Below are positions 53,202 through 63,900 of a DNA stretch of 64,000 bases, one piece after another. The notes beneath the pieces were generated by a model that saw nothing but the letters and a program-made list of their open reading frames with translations, was not told the origin of the DNA and ran no database searches. The DNA is from Nitrospirillum viridazoti. Lineage in GTDB: Bacteria > Pseudomonadota > Alphaproteobacteria > Azospirillales > Azospirillaceae. Where the stretch lies: NCBI RefSeq assembly GCF_007827975.1, contig NZ_VITT01000008.1; one strand, 5' to 3'. Every line of letters begins with the position of its first letter. Position 1 is the first letter of the stretch. The translations under genes were made by a program, and so were the position numbers.

Positions 53202-55115
53202 ATGCGACGGGCATTCAAGATAATCGGCTGGTCCCTGGGTGTGCTGGTGGTGCTGGTGCTGCTGGCCGGAACGGGGGTCTATTTCTTCGTCACGTCCGAC
53301 TATGTGCGCGCCCAGCTGGAAAACCGGGCCGACGCCTTTTCCGGGCGCAAGACCAAGATCGGCAAGATCTCCGTCCACTGGGGCTGGGTCACCCACATCC
53401 TGCTGGACGACGTGCAGGTCTCCAACACCGACTGGGGCCAGGCGCCGCACCTGTTCACGGCCAAGCAGATCGAGCTGGATATCGAGCTCAAACCCCTGCT
53501 GCTGCACCGCGACCTGGTGTTCCCCGAGTTGATCCTGCGCCAGCCGGTTGTGGCGCTGGAAAAGAACGAGCAGGAGCAGTGGAACTGGAGCCCGGCGGAA
53601 AGCCCTGTGGCCAGTGGCACCGTGAACCAGCTGAAACCCGAAAGCCGGGATGAGGTGCCGTTGATCGGCCGCCTGGAAATCGATGACGGCCGCGTCAGCT
53701 ATCGCGACGCCAAGCGCAAGCTGAACCTGGACGGCACGGTGCAGACGGCCACCGGCCAGGCGCCCGCAGAACCCAAGGCCGAGCTGGACCTGAAGGGCAG
53801 TATCGAGAACCAGCCCCTGACCGTGCATTTCGTGGGCGGCAGCGTCCTCATGCTGCGCGACACGGACCAGCCCTATCCCGTGGACCTGAAGGTCGATTAC
53901 GGGGCCACCAAGCTGACGGTGAACGGCACCTTGGAGGATTCCTTCCAATTCACGGGATCCAACGTGCAGGTGGCGCTGTCCGGCCCCAACCTCTCGGACA
54001 TCTTTCCCCTGCTGGGCATTCCGGGCCCGCCCACGCCGCCGTACCGCATCACTGGCAAGCTGACGCATGAGCCCGGTGTCTGGCGGGTGGTGGACATGGC
54101 CTGGCATGCGGGCGACAGCGACCTGGCGGGGGACATCGCCATCGACCACCATGCCAAGCCCTCTTTCCTCACGGCGCATCTCACATCCGACCATCTGGCC
54201 TTCGCCGACCTGGCCCCCCTGGTGGGCGCCACGCCCGGCGCCAAGGGCAACGTCTCGGCGGAGCAGAAGAAGACCCAGGCCCAGTTGGAGGCAACAGGGG
54301 ACCTCTTCCCCAACGTACCGCTGAAAATGGAACGGCTGCGCGCCATGAACATGGATGTGAGCCTGGACGCGCGCCGCGTGGTGGCGCCGGATTATCTGCC
54401 GGTGCAGACGCTGAACTTCCGTGTCCGCGTCCGGGACGGGCAGGCAATGGTGGACCCGTTGCGCATGAGCGTGGGCGGCGGCACCCTGGCCGGCACCCTG
54501 GCGCTGGACGCCCGCAGTGACAACCCCCAGACCCGCGCCAACCTGTCCTATCAGGACGTGGACCTGAAGACTTTCTTCCGTGGCTCGGACTATTTCGACA
54601 CCACCACGGGCAAGCTGCGGGGCCGGGTGCAACTGGTGGGTAACGGCCATTCCCTGGCGGAGGTCATGGGGTCGGCCACAGGCAACGTCGTCGTCACCAT
54701 GTCCGGCGGCACCATCAGTTCCCTGATGGTCAGCCTGGCCGGCCTGCAGATCGCCGACGCCCTGGTGCTGTATATCACCGGCGACGATCAGATCCCCATT
54801 CGCTGCGCCCTGGGCCGCCTGAACTTCAACCACGGCCAGGTGGCTTTCGACCGCACCCTGATGGACACCCGCAAATCGGTGGTCCACGTCAACGGCGAGG
54901 TGCGGTTGAAGACGCAGGAGGTGGATACCGAGGTGACGGCCGATACCAAGAAGTTCGACCTTCTGGACCTGCACGCCCCCGTGGTGGTCAGGGGCAAGAT
55001 CCGCTCCCCCCGTATCACCATCGGCCGCCTGATCCCCATCCCGCTGCCCGACTTCGGCGGTGCCGACGATGTGGATTGCGACGGCCTGACGCGGCAGTTG
55101 CTGGTGGCCGAATAG
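53202..55115 (+). CDS. AsmA family envelope protein
   Basis: A 637-residue protein anchored by one N-terminal helix (about 8-31, IIGWSLGVLVVLVLLAGTGVYFF in part), with a large periplasmic region. Family features are IGKISVHWGWVTHILLDDVQ near the N terminus and the C-terminal AsmA domain (LRGRVQLVGNGHSLAEVMGS, then GNVVVTMSGG). AsmA-like proteins bridge inner and outer membranes and influence lipid transport. ATG 53202 begins just before the anchor. Confidence 0.87.
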   Translation: MRRAFKIIGWSLGVLVVLVLLAGTGVYFFVTSDYVRAQLENRADAFSGRKTKIGKISVHWGWVTHILLDDVQVSNTDWGQAPHLFTAKQIELDIELKPLLLHRDLVFPELILRQPVVALEKNEQEQWNWSPAESPVASGTVNQLKPESRDEVPLIGRLEIDDGRVSYRDAKRKLNLDGTVQTATGQAPAEPKAELDLKGSIENQPLTVHFVGGSVLMLRDTDQPYPVDLKVDYGATKLTVNGTLEDSFQFTGSNVQVALSGPNLSDIFPLLGIPGPPTPPYRITGKLTHEPGVWRVVDMAWHAGDSDLAGDIAIDHHAKPSFLTAHLTSDHLAFADLAPLVGATPGAKGNVSAEQKKTQAQLEATGDLFPNVPLKMERLRAMNMDVSLDARRVVAPDYLPVQTLNFRVRVRDGQAMVDPLRMSVGGGTLAGTLALDARSDNPQTRANLSYQDVDLKTFFRGSDYFDTTTGKLRGRVQLVGNGHSLAEVMGSATGNVVVTMSGGTISSLMVSLAGLQIADALVLYITGDDQIPIRCALGRLNFNHGQVAFDRTLMDTRKSVVHVNGEVRLKTQEVDTEVTADTKKFDLLDLHAPVVVRGKIRSPRITIGRLIPIPLPDFGGADDVDCDGLTRQLLVAE

Positions 55116-56519
55116 CTATCCGGCCCCGCGCCCCAGCCGGATGCGCATGACGCAGCCGGGCTGGCCGTCCTCGACGTCCAGGTGGAAGCCGTGCAGTTGC
55201 ACCACGGCGGCCACCAGGCTGAGGCCCAGGCCATTGCCTGGCGTGTGGCGAGCGTCGTCGCCGCGGGTGAAGCGGCGGAACATCATGTCCCGCTGTCCGG
55301 GCGTGATGCCGGGCCCGGTGTCGCGGACCATGAGCTCCGGCGCCTGTCCCGTCTCCTGCCGCAGGGTCAGGCTGACGGCGCCACCCGCCCCGCCATACTT
55401 GATGGCCGTGAACTTGATGGCGTTGTCCAGCAGGTTGCCCAGCGCCTCGAACAGCAGGTCGGCGTCGCCGGTGACGGAACCGACAGGCTGGATGTCGGCG
55501 GCGAAGGCCAGGCCCTGGGCGGTGGCCAGCGGTTCATACAGTTCGGCGGCGGCGGTGGCCAGGGCCGCGGGATCGACCGGGGCGAAGGCCGCGCGGCGGC
55601 GGCCGTCCTCCACCTCCGCGATGCGCAGCAGGGCGCGGAAGGTCGCCAGGATCTGGTCGGCGTCGCTGATGGCGTCTTCCATGGCGGCGCGATGGGTCTC
55701 GACATCGCCGCCCCGGCGCAGGGCCCCCTCCAGCCGGGTGCGCAGGCGGGTAAGGGGGGTGCGCAGGTCGTGGGCGATGTTCTCGCCCGCCACCTTCACG
55801 TCCCCGATCAGCCCCTCGATCTTGCCCAGCATGGCGTTGACGATGGCGGCCAGCTTGTCGAAGTCGTCGCTGGAACCGCGCGTGGGCAGGCGCTGCGACA
55901 GGTCGCCCGCCATGATGGTGGCGCTGGCGCGATGGATGGCCTCGATGCGGCGCAGGGTGCCGAAGCTCAGCGCCAGGCCGCCCGCTAGGGCCAGGCCGAC
56001 GCTGCCCACCAGGCCGGCCGCCATGGCGCGCAGGATCAGCTCGCGCACCTCATGCACCTCATCGGTGCGCAGGGCCAGCACCAGGACGCCCCCATCCGGC
56101 AGGCGGTGGGCCAGTCCGCGCGCCTTGTGGTGGTGCTCCGGCGTCGGGCCGGCGCCATGGGGCAGGGCGTGGACCTTGCCGTCGGCGTCCTTCAATTCCG
56201 GCGGCAACGCCGGCAGGTTGCCGGCCAGGATGTGGCCGTCGGGCGCCAGCAGCAGGGCCTTCCAATACCCCCGGCCGTCGCTGTCCACCAGACTGTCGAT
56301 ATGGGCGGATTGCTCCGGCACCGCGGTACGCAGGAATTCCTCCGTCTCGCGCACCAGGGTGTCGTCCAGCCGGCGGGTCAGGAAGACGCCCGTGCGCCAA
56401 TAGACGAAGCCCAGCACCAGCAGCACGGCGGTGATCATCAGCACGCCGAACAGCAGGGTCATGCGGAAGGCCGTGGTGCGGGGCAGGTCCGCCAGGCGGA
56501 ACCGTTCAATCAGCGGCAT
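55116..56519 (-). CDS. two-component sensor histidine kinase
   Basis: A 467-residue membrane kinase. Transmembrane helices lie at about 20-41 and 166-187, flanking a roughly 125-residue periplasmic sensor that is His-rich near TPEHHHKARG, which might bind metal. HAMP follows, then the phospho-acceptor H250 in AHDLRTPL, and an ATPase domain with GNLLDNAIKFT, DTGPGI and GNGLGLSLV. It overlaps the response regulator gene by 14 bp. Being next to an RND efflux operon, it may sense metals or antimicrobials and control efflux. Confidence 0.9.
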   Translation of the reverse strand: MPLIERFRLADLPRTTAFRMTLLFGVLMITAVLLVLGFVYWRTGVFLTRRLDDTLVRETEEFLRTAVPEQSAHIDSLVDSDGRGYWKALLLAPDGHILAGNLPALPPELKDADGKVHALPHGAGPTPEHHHKARGLAHRLPDGGVLVLALRTDEVHEVRELILRAMAAGLVGSVGLALAGGLALSFGTLRRIEAIHRASATIMAGDLSQRLPTRGSSDDFDKLAAIVNAMLGKIEGLIGDVKVAGENIAHDLRTPLTRLRTRLEGALRRGGDVETHRAAMEDAISDADQILATFRALLRIAEVEDGRRRAAFAPVDPAALATAAAELYEPLATAQGLAFAADIQPVGSVTGDADLLFEALGNLLDNAIKFTAIKYGGAGGAVSLTLRQETGQAPELMVRDTGPGITPGQRDMMFRRFTRGDDARHTPGNGLGLSLVAAVVQLHGFHLDVEDGQPGCVMRIRLGRGAG

Positions 56520-57186
56520 GCAGGCGCCAGCCCCCGCCGCGCACGGTGCGGATCATCGGGTCCTCGTTATCCCAGTCCACCTTGCGGCGCAGGCGGCCGA
56601 TATGCACGTCGATGACGTTGGTGCCGGGATCGAAGCTGTATTCCCATACCGCCTGGTATAACATGCTGCGGGTCAGGGTCTGTTCCGCGTTGCGCACGAA
56701 ATATTCCAACAAGCGGAATTCCCGCGGTGTCAGGTCCAGGTCCCGCGCCCCGCGCGTGGCGCGCCGGTTCATCAGGTCCATGACCAGGGGGCCCGCTTGC
56801 AGCAGGGTGCCGGCCGGCTTGTCCGCCCGGCGGCGGGCCAGGGCCATGACCCGCGCCACCAGTTCTGCCAGGGCGAAGGGCTTGGTCAGGTAATCGTCGC
56901 CGCCGGCGCGCAGGCCGCGCACCTTGTCGTCCACGCCGTCCAGCGCGCTGACCACCAGCACGGGCGTGGTCACCCCCTCCCGCCGCAGGTCGGCCAGCAA
57001 GGTCAGCCCGTCCAGGCCCGGCAGCAGGCGGTCCAGGGTGATGGCGTCGTAATGGCCGCCGCGTGCCGCCGCTAGGCCGGCGGGGCCATCGGCGCGAAGG
57101 TCGACGGCATAGCCTTCGGCTTTCAGCGCATCGACGATCTCCCGCGCCGTCCGCTCCTCATCCTCGATCACCAATATCCTGGGCAT
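56506..57186 (-). CDS. OmpR-family response regulator
   Basis: A 226-residue regulator. Receiver domain: acidic pair in VIEDEE, phospho-acceptor D52 in ITLDRLLPG, Lys in YLTKPF. Winged-helix DNA-binding domain: LTPREFRLLEYFVRNAEQTL and VIDVHIGRLRRKVD. ATG 57186 starts at PRILVIEDE; ATG 57210 is the alternative. Partner of the downstream histidine kinase. Divergent from the YncE-like gene. Confidence 0.92.
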   Translation of the reverse strand: MPRILVIEDEERTAREIVDALKAEGYAVDLRADGPAGLAAARGGHYDAITLDRLLPGLDGLTLLADLRREGVTTPVLVVSALDGVDDKVRGLRAGGDDYLTKPFALAELVARVMALARRRADKPAGTLLQAGPLVMDLMNRRATRGARDLDLTPREFRLLEYFVRNAEQTLTRSMLYQAVWEYSFDPGTNVIDVHIGRLRRKVDWDNEDPMIRTVRGGGWRLHAAD

Positions 57187-57352
57187 GGGTGGGCAACTCT
57201 GGCTGGGCATTATTAGGGTATCTCGGCGCACGATAGCGGCCTTGCCGCCGTGGGGCACCAAGGCAGACGGGGCCTTAACGCAAAAGTTAGCGGTCCCCAC
57301 GGCCGGGTTGCGGTTATTGACCAGGGGGTTTCATCGCTTGGACGTGCCGATC

Positions 57353-58366
57353 ATGCCCTGCCGCCTCTCCTTCGCCGCCATCGCCCTTCTGTCCGCCGGC
57401 CTCGCCACCGCGGGGACGGCCGGGGCCGCCGACGCGCCTTACCGCCAGGGCGCCAGCATTGCCGCCGCCGATGGGCCGTGGGACTACGCCAGCGTGGATG
57501 CCGATGCCCGCCGGCTGTACGTGGCCCGGGGCGACGGCGTGCTGGCGCTGGACCTGGACAGCGGCCGGCTGACGCCCACTTTGGTGCCGGGCCAGCGGGT
57601 GCACGGCGTGTTGCCGCTGGGCGGCGGGCTGGCCGTCAGCACCAACGGCGACAGCAACACCGCCACCCTGTTCAATACGGCCGACGGCGCCCTCCTGGCC
57701 AGCCTGCCCACCGGGACCAAGCCGGACGCCGTGGTCCGGGCCGGCAAGCTGGTCGCGGTGATGGACGGCAAGCAGGGCGACATCACCCTGATCGATCCGG
57801 CCGCCCGTGCCGTCGTCGGCCATATCGCCGTGGGCGGGGCGCTGGAATTCGCGGCGGCGGACGCGCAGGGTCATCTCTACGTCAACGTGGAGGACAGGAA
57901 CGAACTGGTGGTGGTCGACCTGCCCGGCCATGCCGTGCTGGCGCGACGGCCGCTGGCCGATTGCGATGGTCCCACCGGGCTTGCCTTGGACCCGGCCACG
58001 GGTGTCCTGGTCACCGCCTGTTCCAGCGGCCGGGCCGTGGCCATGAACGCCACCGACGGCCATGTCCTGGCCAGCCTAGCCATAGGCCAGGGCGCCGACG
58101 CGGTCATCCTGGACGCCAGGAATCACCGTTTCCTGATTCCTTGCGGCCATGACGGCGTGCTGACGGTGCTGAGCCAGGATGCCAGCGGCGTGCCCGCCGT
58201 CACCGCCATAGTGCCAACGGAGAAGGGCGCCCGCACCGGCGCCTTGGACCCGGTGACGGGTCGCGTCTATCTGCCGACGGCGACCTTCGAGGCCGCCAAG
58301 GCGGGTGGCGGTCCGTCCATGGTGCCGGGCAGCTTCCATGTGCTGGTGCTGGAACCGGCCCAATGA
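57353..58366 (+). CDS. secreted YncE-like beta-propeller protein
   Basis: A 337-residue protein with a signal peptide (cleavage after TAGAA) and about seven repeats of roughly 42 residues, each with a strand pattern such as SVDADARRLYVARGDGVLALD, typical of YncE/YVTN propellers. No enzymatic motif is visible; such proteins bind ligands or other proteins in the periplasm. It sits between a two-component system and an RND efflux operon and may be controlled with either. Confidence 0.78.
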   Translation: MPCRLSFAAIALLSAGLATAGTAGAADAPYRQGASIAAADGPWDYASVDADARRLYVARGDGVLALDLDSGRLTPTLVPGQRVHGVLPLGGGLAVSTNGDSNTATLFNTADGALLASLPTGTKPDAVVRAGKLVAVMDGKQGDITLIDPAARAVVGHIAVGGALEFAAADAQGHLYVNVEDRNELVVVDLPGHAVLARRPLADCDGPTGLALDPATGVLVTACSSGRAVAMNATDGHVLASLAIGQGADAVILDARNHRFLIPCGHDGVLTVLSQDASGVPAVTAIVPTEKGARTGALDPVTGRVYLPTATFEAAKAGGGPSMVPGSFHVLVLEPAQ

Positions 58367-58491
58367 AGCCGCTGTCCTTCATGACAAATGCGTGAGTGTC
58401 GAAGACTAACTGAAAAGTCAATGGAGGGTGGTCCGGTGTTCTGGCGTCGTGCGTCCATGATTTCGCGACCTCTTCCTCCAGAACCTGCCGC

Positions 58492-59892
58492 ATGATCCCA
58501 CGCATGTTGAAATCAAGGGGCTTGGGCGGCCTGCTGGCCCTGTCCTGTTTGGCCGGCTGCGCCAGCTACAGCCCGGCCCCCCTGGCCGGCGCGCCTGATC
58601 TGGCGCCGGGCCTGGCGGGCATCACCGTCGACCCGGCGGCCATGCCCCTGCCGGCCCTGCGCCGGCACATGGTCGACCCCGCCCGCCCGCTGGACGTCGA
58701 CGCGGTAGCCATGGTGGCCGTGGCCCGCAATCCTGAGCTGAAGGCCGCGCGCGCCCAGCATGGCGTGGCGGTGGCGGAGGCGTTCACGGCGGGGCTGCTG
58801 CCCAACCCGCAGCTGTCGGTTGATTACGGCTTCCTCACCTCAGGCCCTGCGGTGATGGACGCCTTCACGCTCGGCCTGATGCAGGACGTCATGCCTTTCC
58901 TCACCCGATCCTCCCGCAAGGACGCGGCGGCGGCCACCCTGCGGGGGGCGGAGCTCGACCTGCTGTGGCAGGAATGGCAGGTGGTGTCCCAGGCGCGGCT
59001 GCTGGTGGTGCGGGCTCAGGCCTTCGAGCGCCAGCACGCCGTGCTGGAGGCCAATCGCGCCCTGTTCGCCGACCGCTACCGCCGCACCAGCACGGCCATG
59101 GGCCGGGGGGACCAGACCCTGCCCAATGTGGTCAGCGACTTGGCGGCGCTGAACGGCGTGGAAACGCAGTTGCATGACCTGGAGCAGCAGGCCCTGCGCA
59201 ACCGCATGGACCTGAACGCGCTGCTGGGCCTGACGCCCACCGCCAGCCTGGCCCTGGCGCCCCTGACGGCGGGCGACCTGCCCCTGCCGCCGGCCGACCG
59301 CATCCAGGCCGACCTGCCCCAATTGGCTGGCCGCCGGCCGGACCTGCTGGCGCTGAAGGCCGGCTACCAGGCGCAGGAGGAGGCGGTGTGGCAGGCGGTG
59401 CTGGGCCAGTTCCCGGCCCTCAGCATCGGCAGCAATCGCGCCCGTGATACCTCCAATGTCAAGACGCAGAGCCTGGCGCTGTCCATCAGCCTGCCGCTGT
59501 TCGATGGCAACCAGGGGGCCATCGCCGTGCAGCGCGCAACGCGGGAGCAACTGCGCCAGGACTATCAGGCGCGCCTGGACGCCGCGATGGCCGGTGTCGG
59601 CCAGGGCCTGCTGGCCCTGGACCAGCTGGAGGCCCAGGCGCGGGCGACCAGCGACAGCATCACCACCCTGGAACGGGCGGCGGCCGATGCCGACGCCGCT
59701 TTCCGCGCCGGCAGCCTGGATGAGCGCACCTTCGCCGACCTGCAGGGCGCCCTGCTGTCCCGCCGGCTGGAGGCGCTGAAGCTGGACCAGGCGGTGCAGG
59801 AACAGCGTGTCGACCTCATGACCCTGATCGGCGGCGATGTGCCGGAAAACCTGAACACGGCCCCAGCCGCGACCAAGAAAGCGACCCCATGA
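58492..59892 (+). CDS. TolC-like outer-membrane efflux lipoprotein
   Basis: A 466-residue outer-membrane factor. The N terminus holds a lipobox (LSCLAGC, acylated Cys near residue 23). Two OEP repeats follow, each with long coiled-coil helices. The motif MVAVARNPELKAARAQ near 75-90 and PLFDGNQGAIAVQRA near 340-355 are typical of CusC/CzcC-like members. It forms the trimeric exit duct of the tripartite pump encoded by the next two genes. ATG 58504 is an alternative start. The stop overlaps the adaptor gene (ATGA). Confidence 0.88.
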   Translation: MIPRMLKSRGLGGLLALSCLAGCASYSPAPLAGAPDLAPGLAGITVDPAAMPLPALRRHMVDPARPLDVDAVAMVAVARNPELKAARAQHGVAVAEAFTAGLLPNPQLSVDYGFLTSGPAVMDAFTLGLMQDVMPFLTRSSRKDAAAATLRGAELDLLWQEWQVVSQARLLVVRAQAFERQHAVLEANRALFADRYRRTSTAMGRGDQTLPNVVSDLAALNGVETQLHDLEQQALRNRMDLNALLGLTPTASLALAPLTAGDLPLPPADRIQADLPQLAGRRPDLLALKAGYQAQEEAVWQAVLGQFPALSIGSNRARDTSNVKTQSLALSISLPLFDGNQGAIAVQRATREQLRQDYQARLDAAMAGVGQGLLALDQLEAQARATSDSITTLERAAADADAAFRAGSLDERTFADLQGALLSRRLEALKLDQAVQEQRVDLMTLIGGDVPENLNTAPAATKKATP

Positions 59893-60929
59893 CCAAGTCC
59901 GCCCTGCGCGCCACGCTGCTGGCCGCGACCCTGCTGGCCGGTGGCGCCCATGCCGCTGAGGAGCCGGTGCCCGTCGTCACCGTGCGCACCGCGCCCCTGG
60001 CCCGCCAGGCGGTCAATGTCACCGTCGGCGGTTACGGCACCCTGACGCCGGACAGCGACGCCCTGGTCAACGTCAGCTTCCAGCGGGCGGGGCAGGTGGC
60101 CCGCGTGCTGGTGCGGCCAGGTCAGCCGGTGGCCAAGGGTGCCCCCCTGGTGGACTTGGCGACGGACCCCACGGCCGCCGCCGGTTATGCCAAGGCGCGC
60201 TCGGCCCTGACCTTCGCCACGGGGGAGCTGGCGCGGGCGCGCGCCCTGCGCGACCAGCACCTGGCGACCAATTCCCAGGTGGCGGCAGCGGAACAGGCGG
60301 AACGCGACGCGCGCAGCGCCCTGGAGGCGGAGCAGCGCCTGGGCACAGATCACACCACCGAAACCCTGGCCGCCCCCTTCGATGGCTATGTCGACAGCAT
60401 CCCCGTGGCCCTGGGTGACCGCATCCAGCCGGGCGCGCCCGTGGTGCGGCTGGGCCGGGGCGCGGGTGTGCGCGTGGTGGCGGGGGTGGACCCGGCCGAG
60501 GTCACCACCGTGAAGGTGGGCCAGCCGGTGGTGGTGACGCCGCTGGTGGGGGCCGGCACGCCCCTGACCGGCACGGTGGCCGGCATCGCCGGCATGCTGA
60601 ACCCCGCCACCCGGTGGGTGGACGTGACCGTCATCCTGCAGGCGGGCGGCGGCGTGCTGCCCGGCACCCCGGCCCGCATCGCCGTCACCACCGACCGTCA
60701 CGACGGCTATGTCGTGCCCCGGCAGGCCGTGCTGACGGATGAGGATGGCGCCTATCTGTTCCAACTGGCGGGGGCCAAGGCCCTGCGCGTCAATGTCGAG
60801 ACCGGTGTGGAGGGCCCCGCCGGCACGGAAGTGAGCGGCGGCACGCTGGATCCCAAGCTGCCGGTCATCATCCTGGGCAATTACGGGCTGGAGGATGGCG
60901 CGGCCGTCAAGGTCGAGGCCGCTCGATGA
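59889..60929 (+). CDS. RND efflux periplasmic adaptor (MFP)
   Basis: A 346-residue membrane-fusion protein with signal peptide (ending AHAAE), lipoyl-like halves (FQRAGQVARVLVRPGQPVAK and LAAPFDGYVDSIPVALGDRI), a short alpha-hairpin between them (about 95-155), and a beta-barrel domain. It links the inner-membrane pump with the outer-membrane factor. ATGA overlaps occur at both ends, so the three genes are co-translated. Confidence 0.9.
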   Translation: MTKSALRATLLAATLLAGGAHAAEEPVPVVTVRTAPLARQAVNVTVGGYGTLTPDSDALVNVSFQRAGQVARVLVRPGQPVAKGAPLVDLATDPTAAAGYAKARSALTFATGELARARALRDQHLATNSQVAAAEQAERDARSALEAEQRLGTDHTTETLAAPFDGYVDSIPVALGDRIQPGAPVVRLGRGAGVRVVAGVDPAEVTTVKVGQPVVVTPLVGAGTPLTGTVAGIAGMLNPATRWVDVTVILQAGGGVLPGTPARIAVTTDRHDGYVVPRQAVLTDEDGAYLFQLAGAKALRVNVETGVEGPAGTEVSGGTLDPKLPVIILGNYGLEDGAAVKVEAAR

Positions 60930-63900
60930 CCGGCTTCACCGCGTGGGTGGCCGTCCACCGCCGCTCGCTGTTGTGCCTGCTGGCCCTGCCGGTGCTGGCG
61001 GGCCTGATCATGGCAGGCCGCCTGCCCGTCACCCTGTTCCCCGCCGTGACCTTCCCCCGGGTGCGCGTCTCGCTGGATGCCGGCGACCGGCCGGCGCCGC
61101 AGATGCTGCTGCTGGCCACGCGGCCGCTGGAGCAGGCGGTGCACCGGGTACCCGGGGTCACGGACGTGCGCTCCACCACCAGCCGGGGCAGTGCGGAACT
61201 GTCCATCACCTTCGCCTGGGGCACCGATATGACCACGGCGGAGCTGCAGGTGAACGCGGCGGTGGGGCAGGTGCTGCCGACCCTGCCGGCGGGCTCCACC
61301 GCCACCGTGCGCCGCATGGAACCCACGGTCTTCCCCATCATCGCCTACAGCCTGACCTCCGACACCCTGTCGCCCACGCGGTTGCGGGACTTGGCGCAGT
61401 ACCAGCTGCGTCCCCTGCTGGCCAGCATCGAGGGCGTTGCCGAGGTGGGTGTCGCCGGCGGGGCGGAGCAGGAATTCCAGGTCATCGCCGACCCTGACCG
61501 TCTGCTGGCCCATGGCCTGGCCTTCGAGGACGTTGTCAAGGCGGTGGGCAATGCTAGTCTGGTGCAGGCCGTGGGGCGCATCGAGGATCATTACAAGCTG
61601 TTCCTGGTGGTGTCGGACAACAGCCTGGGCGGCCTGGACGCCGTGCGCCACGTCGTCCTGTCCAGCGGTGCCGGCGGTGTCGTGACGGTGGGCGACGTGG
61701 CCCAGGTGGTCGACGGCACCGTGCCGCAGTGGACGCGGGTGACGGCCGGTGGCCGGGACGCGGTGCTGCTGAATGTCTATCAGCAGCGCGACGGCAACAG
61801 CGTGCGCATCGCGGCGGCTGTGCGCGACCGCTTGGCGGCGGCCAGCCTGCCCAAGGGCGTCACGGTCAGCAACTGGTACGACCAGAGCCAGCTGGTGCTG
61901 GCCTCCGCCGCCAGCGTGCGCGACGCCGTGCTGATCGGCATCGTGCTGGCGGCCCTGGTGTTGTGGCTGTTCCTGCGCGACGTGCGCATCACCTTGATCG
62001 CCGCCCTGGTGGTGCCGGCGGCCCTGGCGGCCACGGTGGCGCTGCTGAGCGTCCTGCGCCTCAGCTTCAACATCATGACCCTGGGCGGCATGGCGGCGGC
62101 GGTGGGCCTGATCATCGACGACGCCATCGTCATGGTGGAACACATCGTGCGCCGCCTGCGCGAAGGGCATGGTGATGGCGGTGGCGTGTTGGCCGCCGCG
62201 CGGGAATTCACGCGGCCGCTGGCCGGATCCAGCGCCGCCACCCTGGTCATCTTTGTGCCCCTGGCCTTCCTGAACGGCGTCACCGGCGCCTTTTTCCAGG
62301 CGCTGTCGCTGACCATGGCCTCCGGCCTGGCCTTTTCCTTCATCATCACCTGGCTGGCGGTGCCGCTGGCGGTGGAACGGCTGGTGGACATCCACAAGCC
62401 GCACGGCGCGGGCAGGGTGCAGGCCTGGGTGGACGACCGCTACGGCCGGCTGTCGGCGCGCCTGCTGGCCCGGCCGTGGCTGGCGCTGGCCGGCCTGGTT
62501 CCCCTGATCGTCCTGGGTGGCCTGGCCTACCGCGCCGTGGGTTCCGGCTTCATGCCCGACATGGATGAGGGCGGCTTCGTCCTGGACTACCGCAGCGCCC
62601 CCGGCACGGCCATCACCGAAACGGGCCGCCTGCTGCACCAGGTTGACGCCATCCTGGCCGATACCCCCGATGTCGCCACCTGGTCCTGGCGCATTGGCGC
62701 CGGTCTGGGTGGGGAGCTGAACGAGCCCAACCGGGGCGATTATTTCGTGCGCCTGAAACCGACCGGCCGCCGCGATATCGATGAGGTCATCGCCGAGGTG
62801 CGGGCCCGCCTTGCCCATGAGGTACCGGGTCTGGAGGTGGAGATCGCCCAGCAGATGGAGGATCTGATCGGCGACCTGACGGCCGTGCCGCAGCCCATCG
62901 AGGTCAAGATCTTCGGCGACGATCCCGCCACCGTGCTGCCCACGGCCCGCGCCGTGGCGGCGGCCCTGGCCAAGGTGGACGGCGTAGTCGACATCAAGGA
63001 CGGCGTCAACCCGGCAGGCGATGCCCTGGACATCCGCGTGGACGCCGCCCGGGCGGCGGTGGAGGGCATGGACGTGGCCGGCGTCACCGCGGCGGTGGCT
63101 GATTACCTGCAGGGGGCCGTGGCGACGCAACTGCCGCTGCAGACGGCGCTGGCCACCAAGCAGGTGGGGGTGCGCGTCTGGGTGCCGGCGGCGGTGCGCA
63201 CCACCGACACCGACGTGGCCAACCTGCGCCTGCGCGCGCCCGACGGCCATCTGTTTCCCTTGAAGCGGGTGGCGGCGGTGGTGCCGGTGAATGGGGAGCC
63301 GGAGATCGGGCAGGAGAACCTGCAGGGCATGGTGGCCGTCACCGCCCGCATCGAGGGGCGCGACATGGGCTCCGTCGCGGCTGACGTCACCGCCCTGCTG
63401 GACAGCCGGCACTTGGTGAAGGCGCCCTTGCGCTATGAACTCGGCGGGCTTTATCAGCAGCAGCGCATCGCCTTTCGCGGCCTGCTGACCGTGTTCGCCG
63501 CCGCCGTGGCGGCCGTCTTCGTCCTGTTGCTGTTCCTGTACGAAAGCTTCATCACCGCCCTGGTCATCCTGGTCATGCCCTTGCTGGCGGCGGGGGCGGT
63601 GTTCGTGGGGCTGTGGCTGACACGGACGGAGCTGAACATCACCGCCATGATGGGCATGACCATGGTCGTCGGCATCGTGACGGAGGTGGCGATCTTCTTC
63701 TTCTCGGAATTCGAGAGCCTGCCGGCGGACATGCCGCTGGTGGAGCGGCTGTCCCAGGCGGGGCGTAACCGCTTCCGCCCCATCGCCATGACGACGCTGG
63801 CCGCCATGCTGACCCTGCTGCCGCTGGCCTTCGGCCTGGGCGAAGGGGCGGGCATGCAGCAGCCGCTGGCCATCGCCATCCTGTCCGGGTTGGCGGTGCA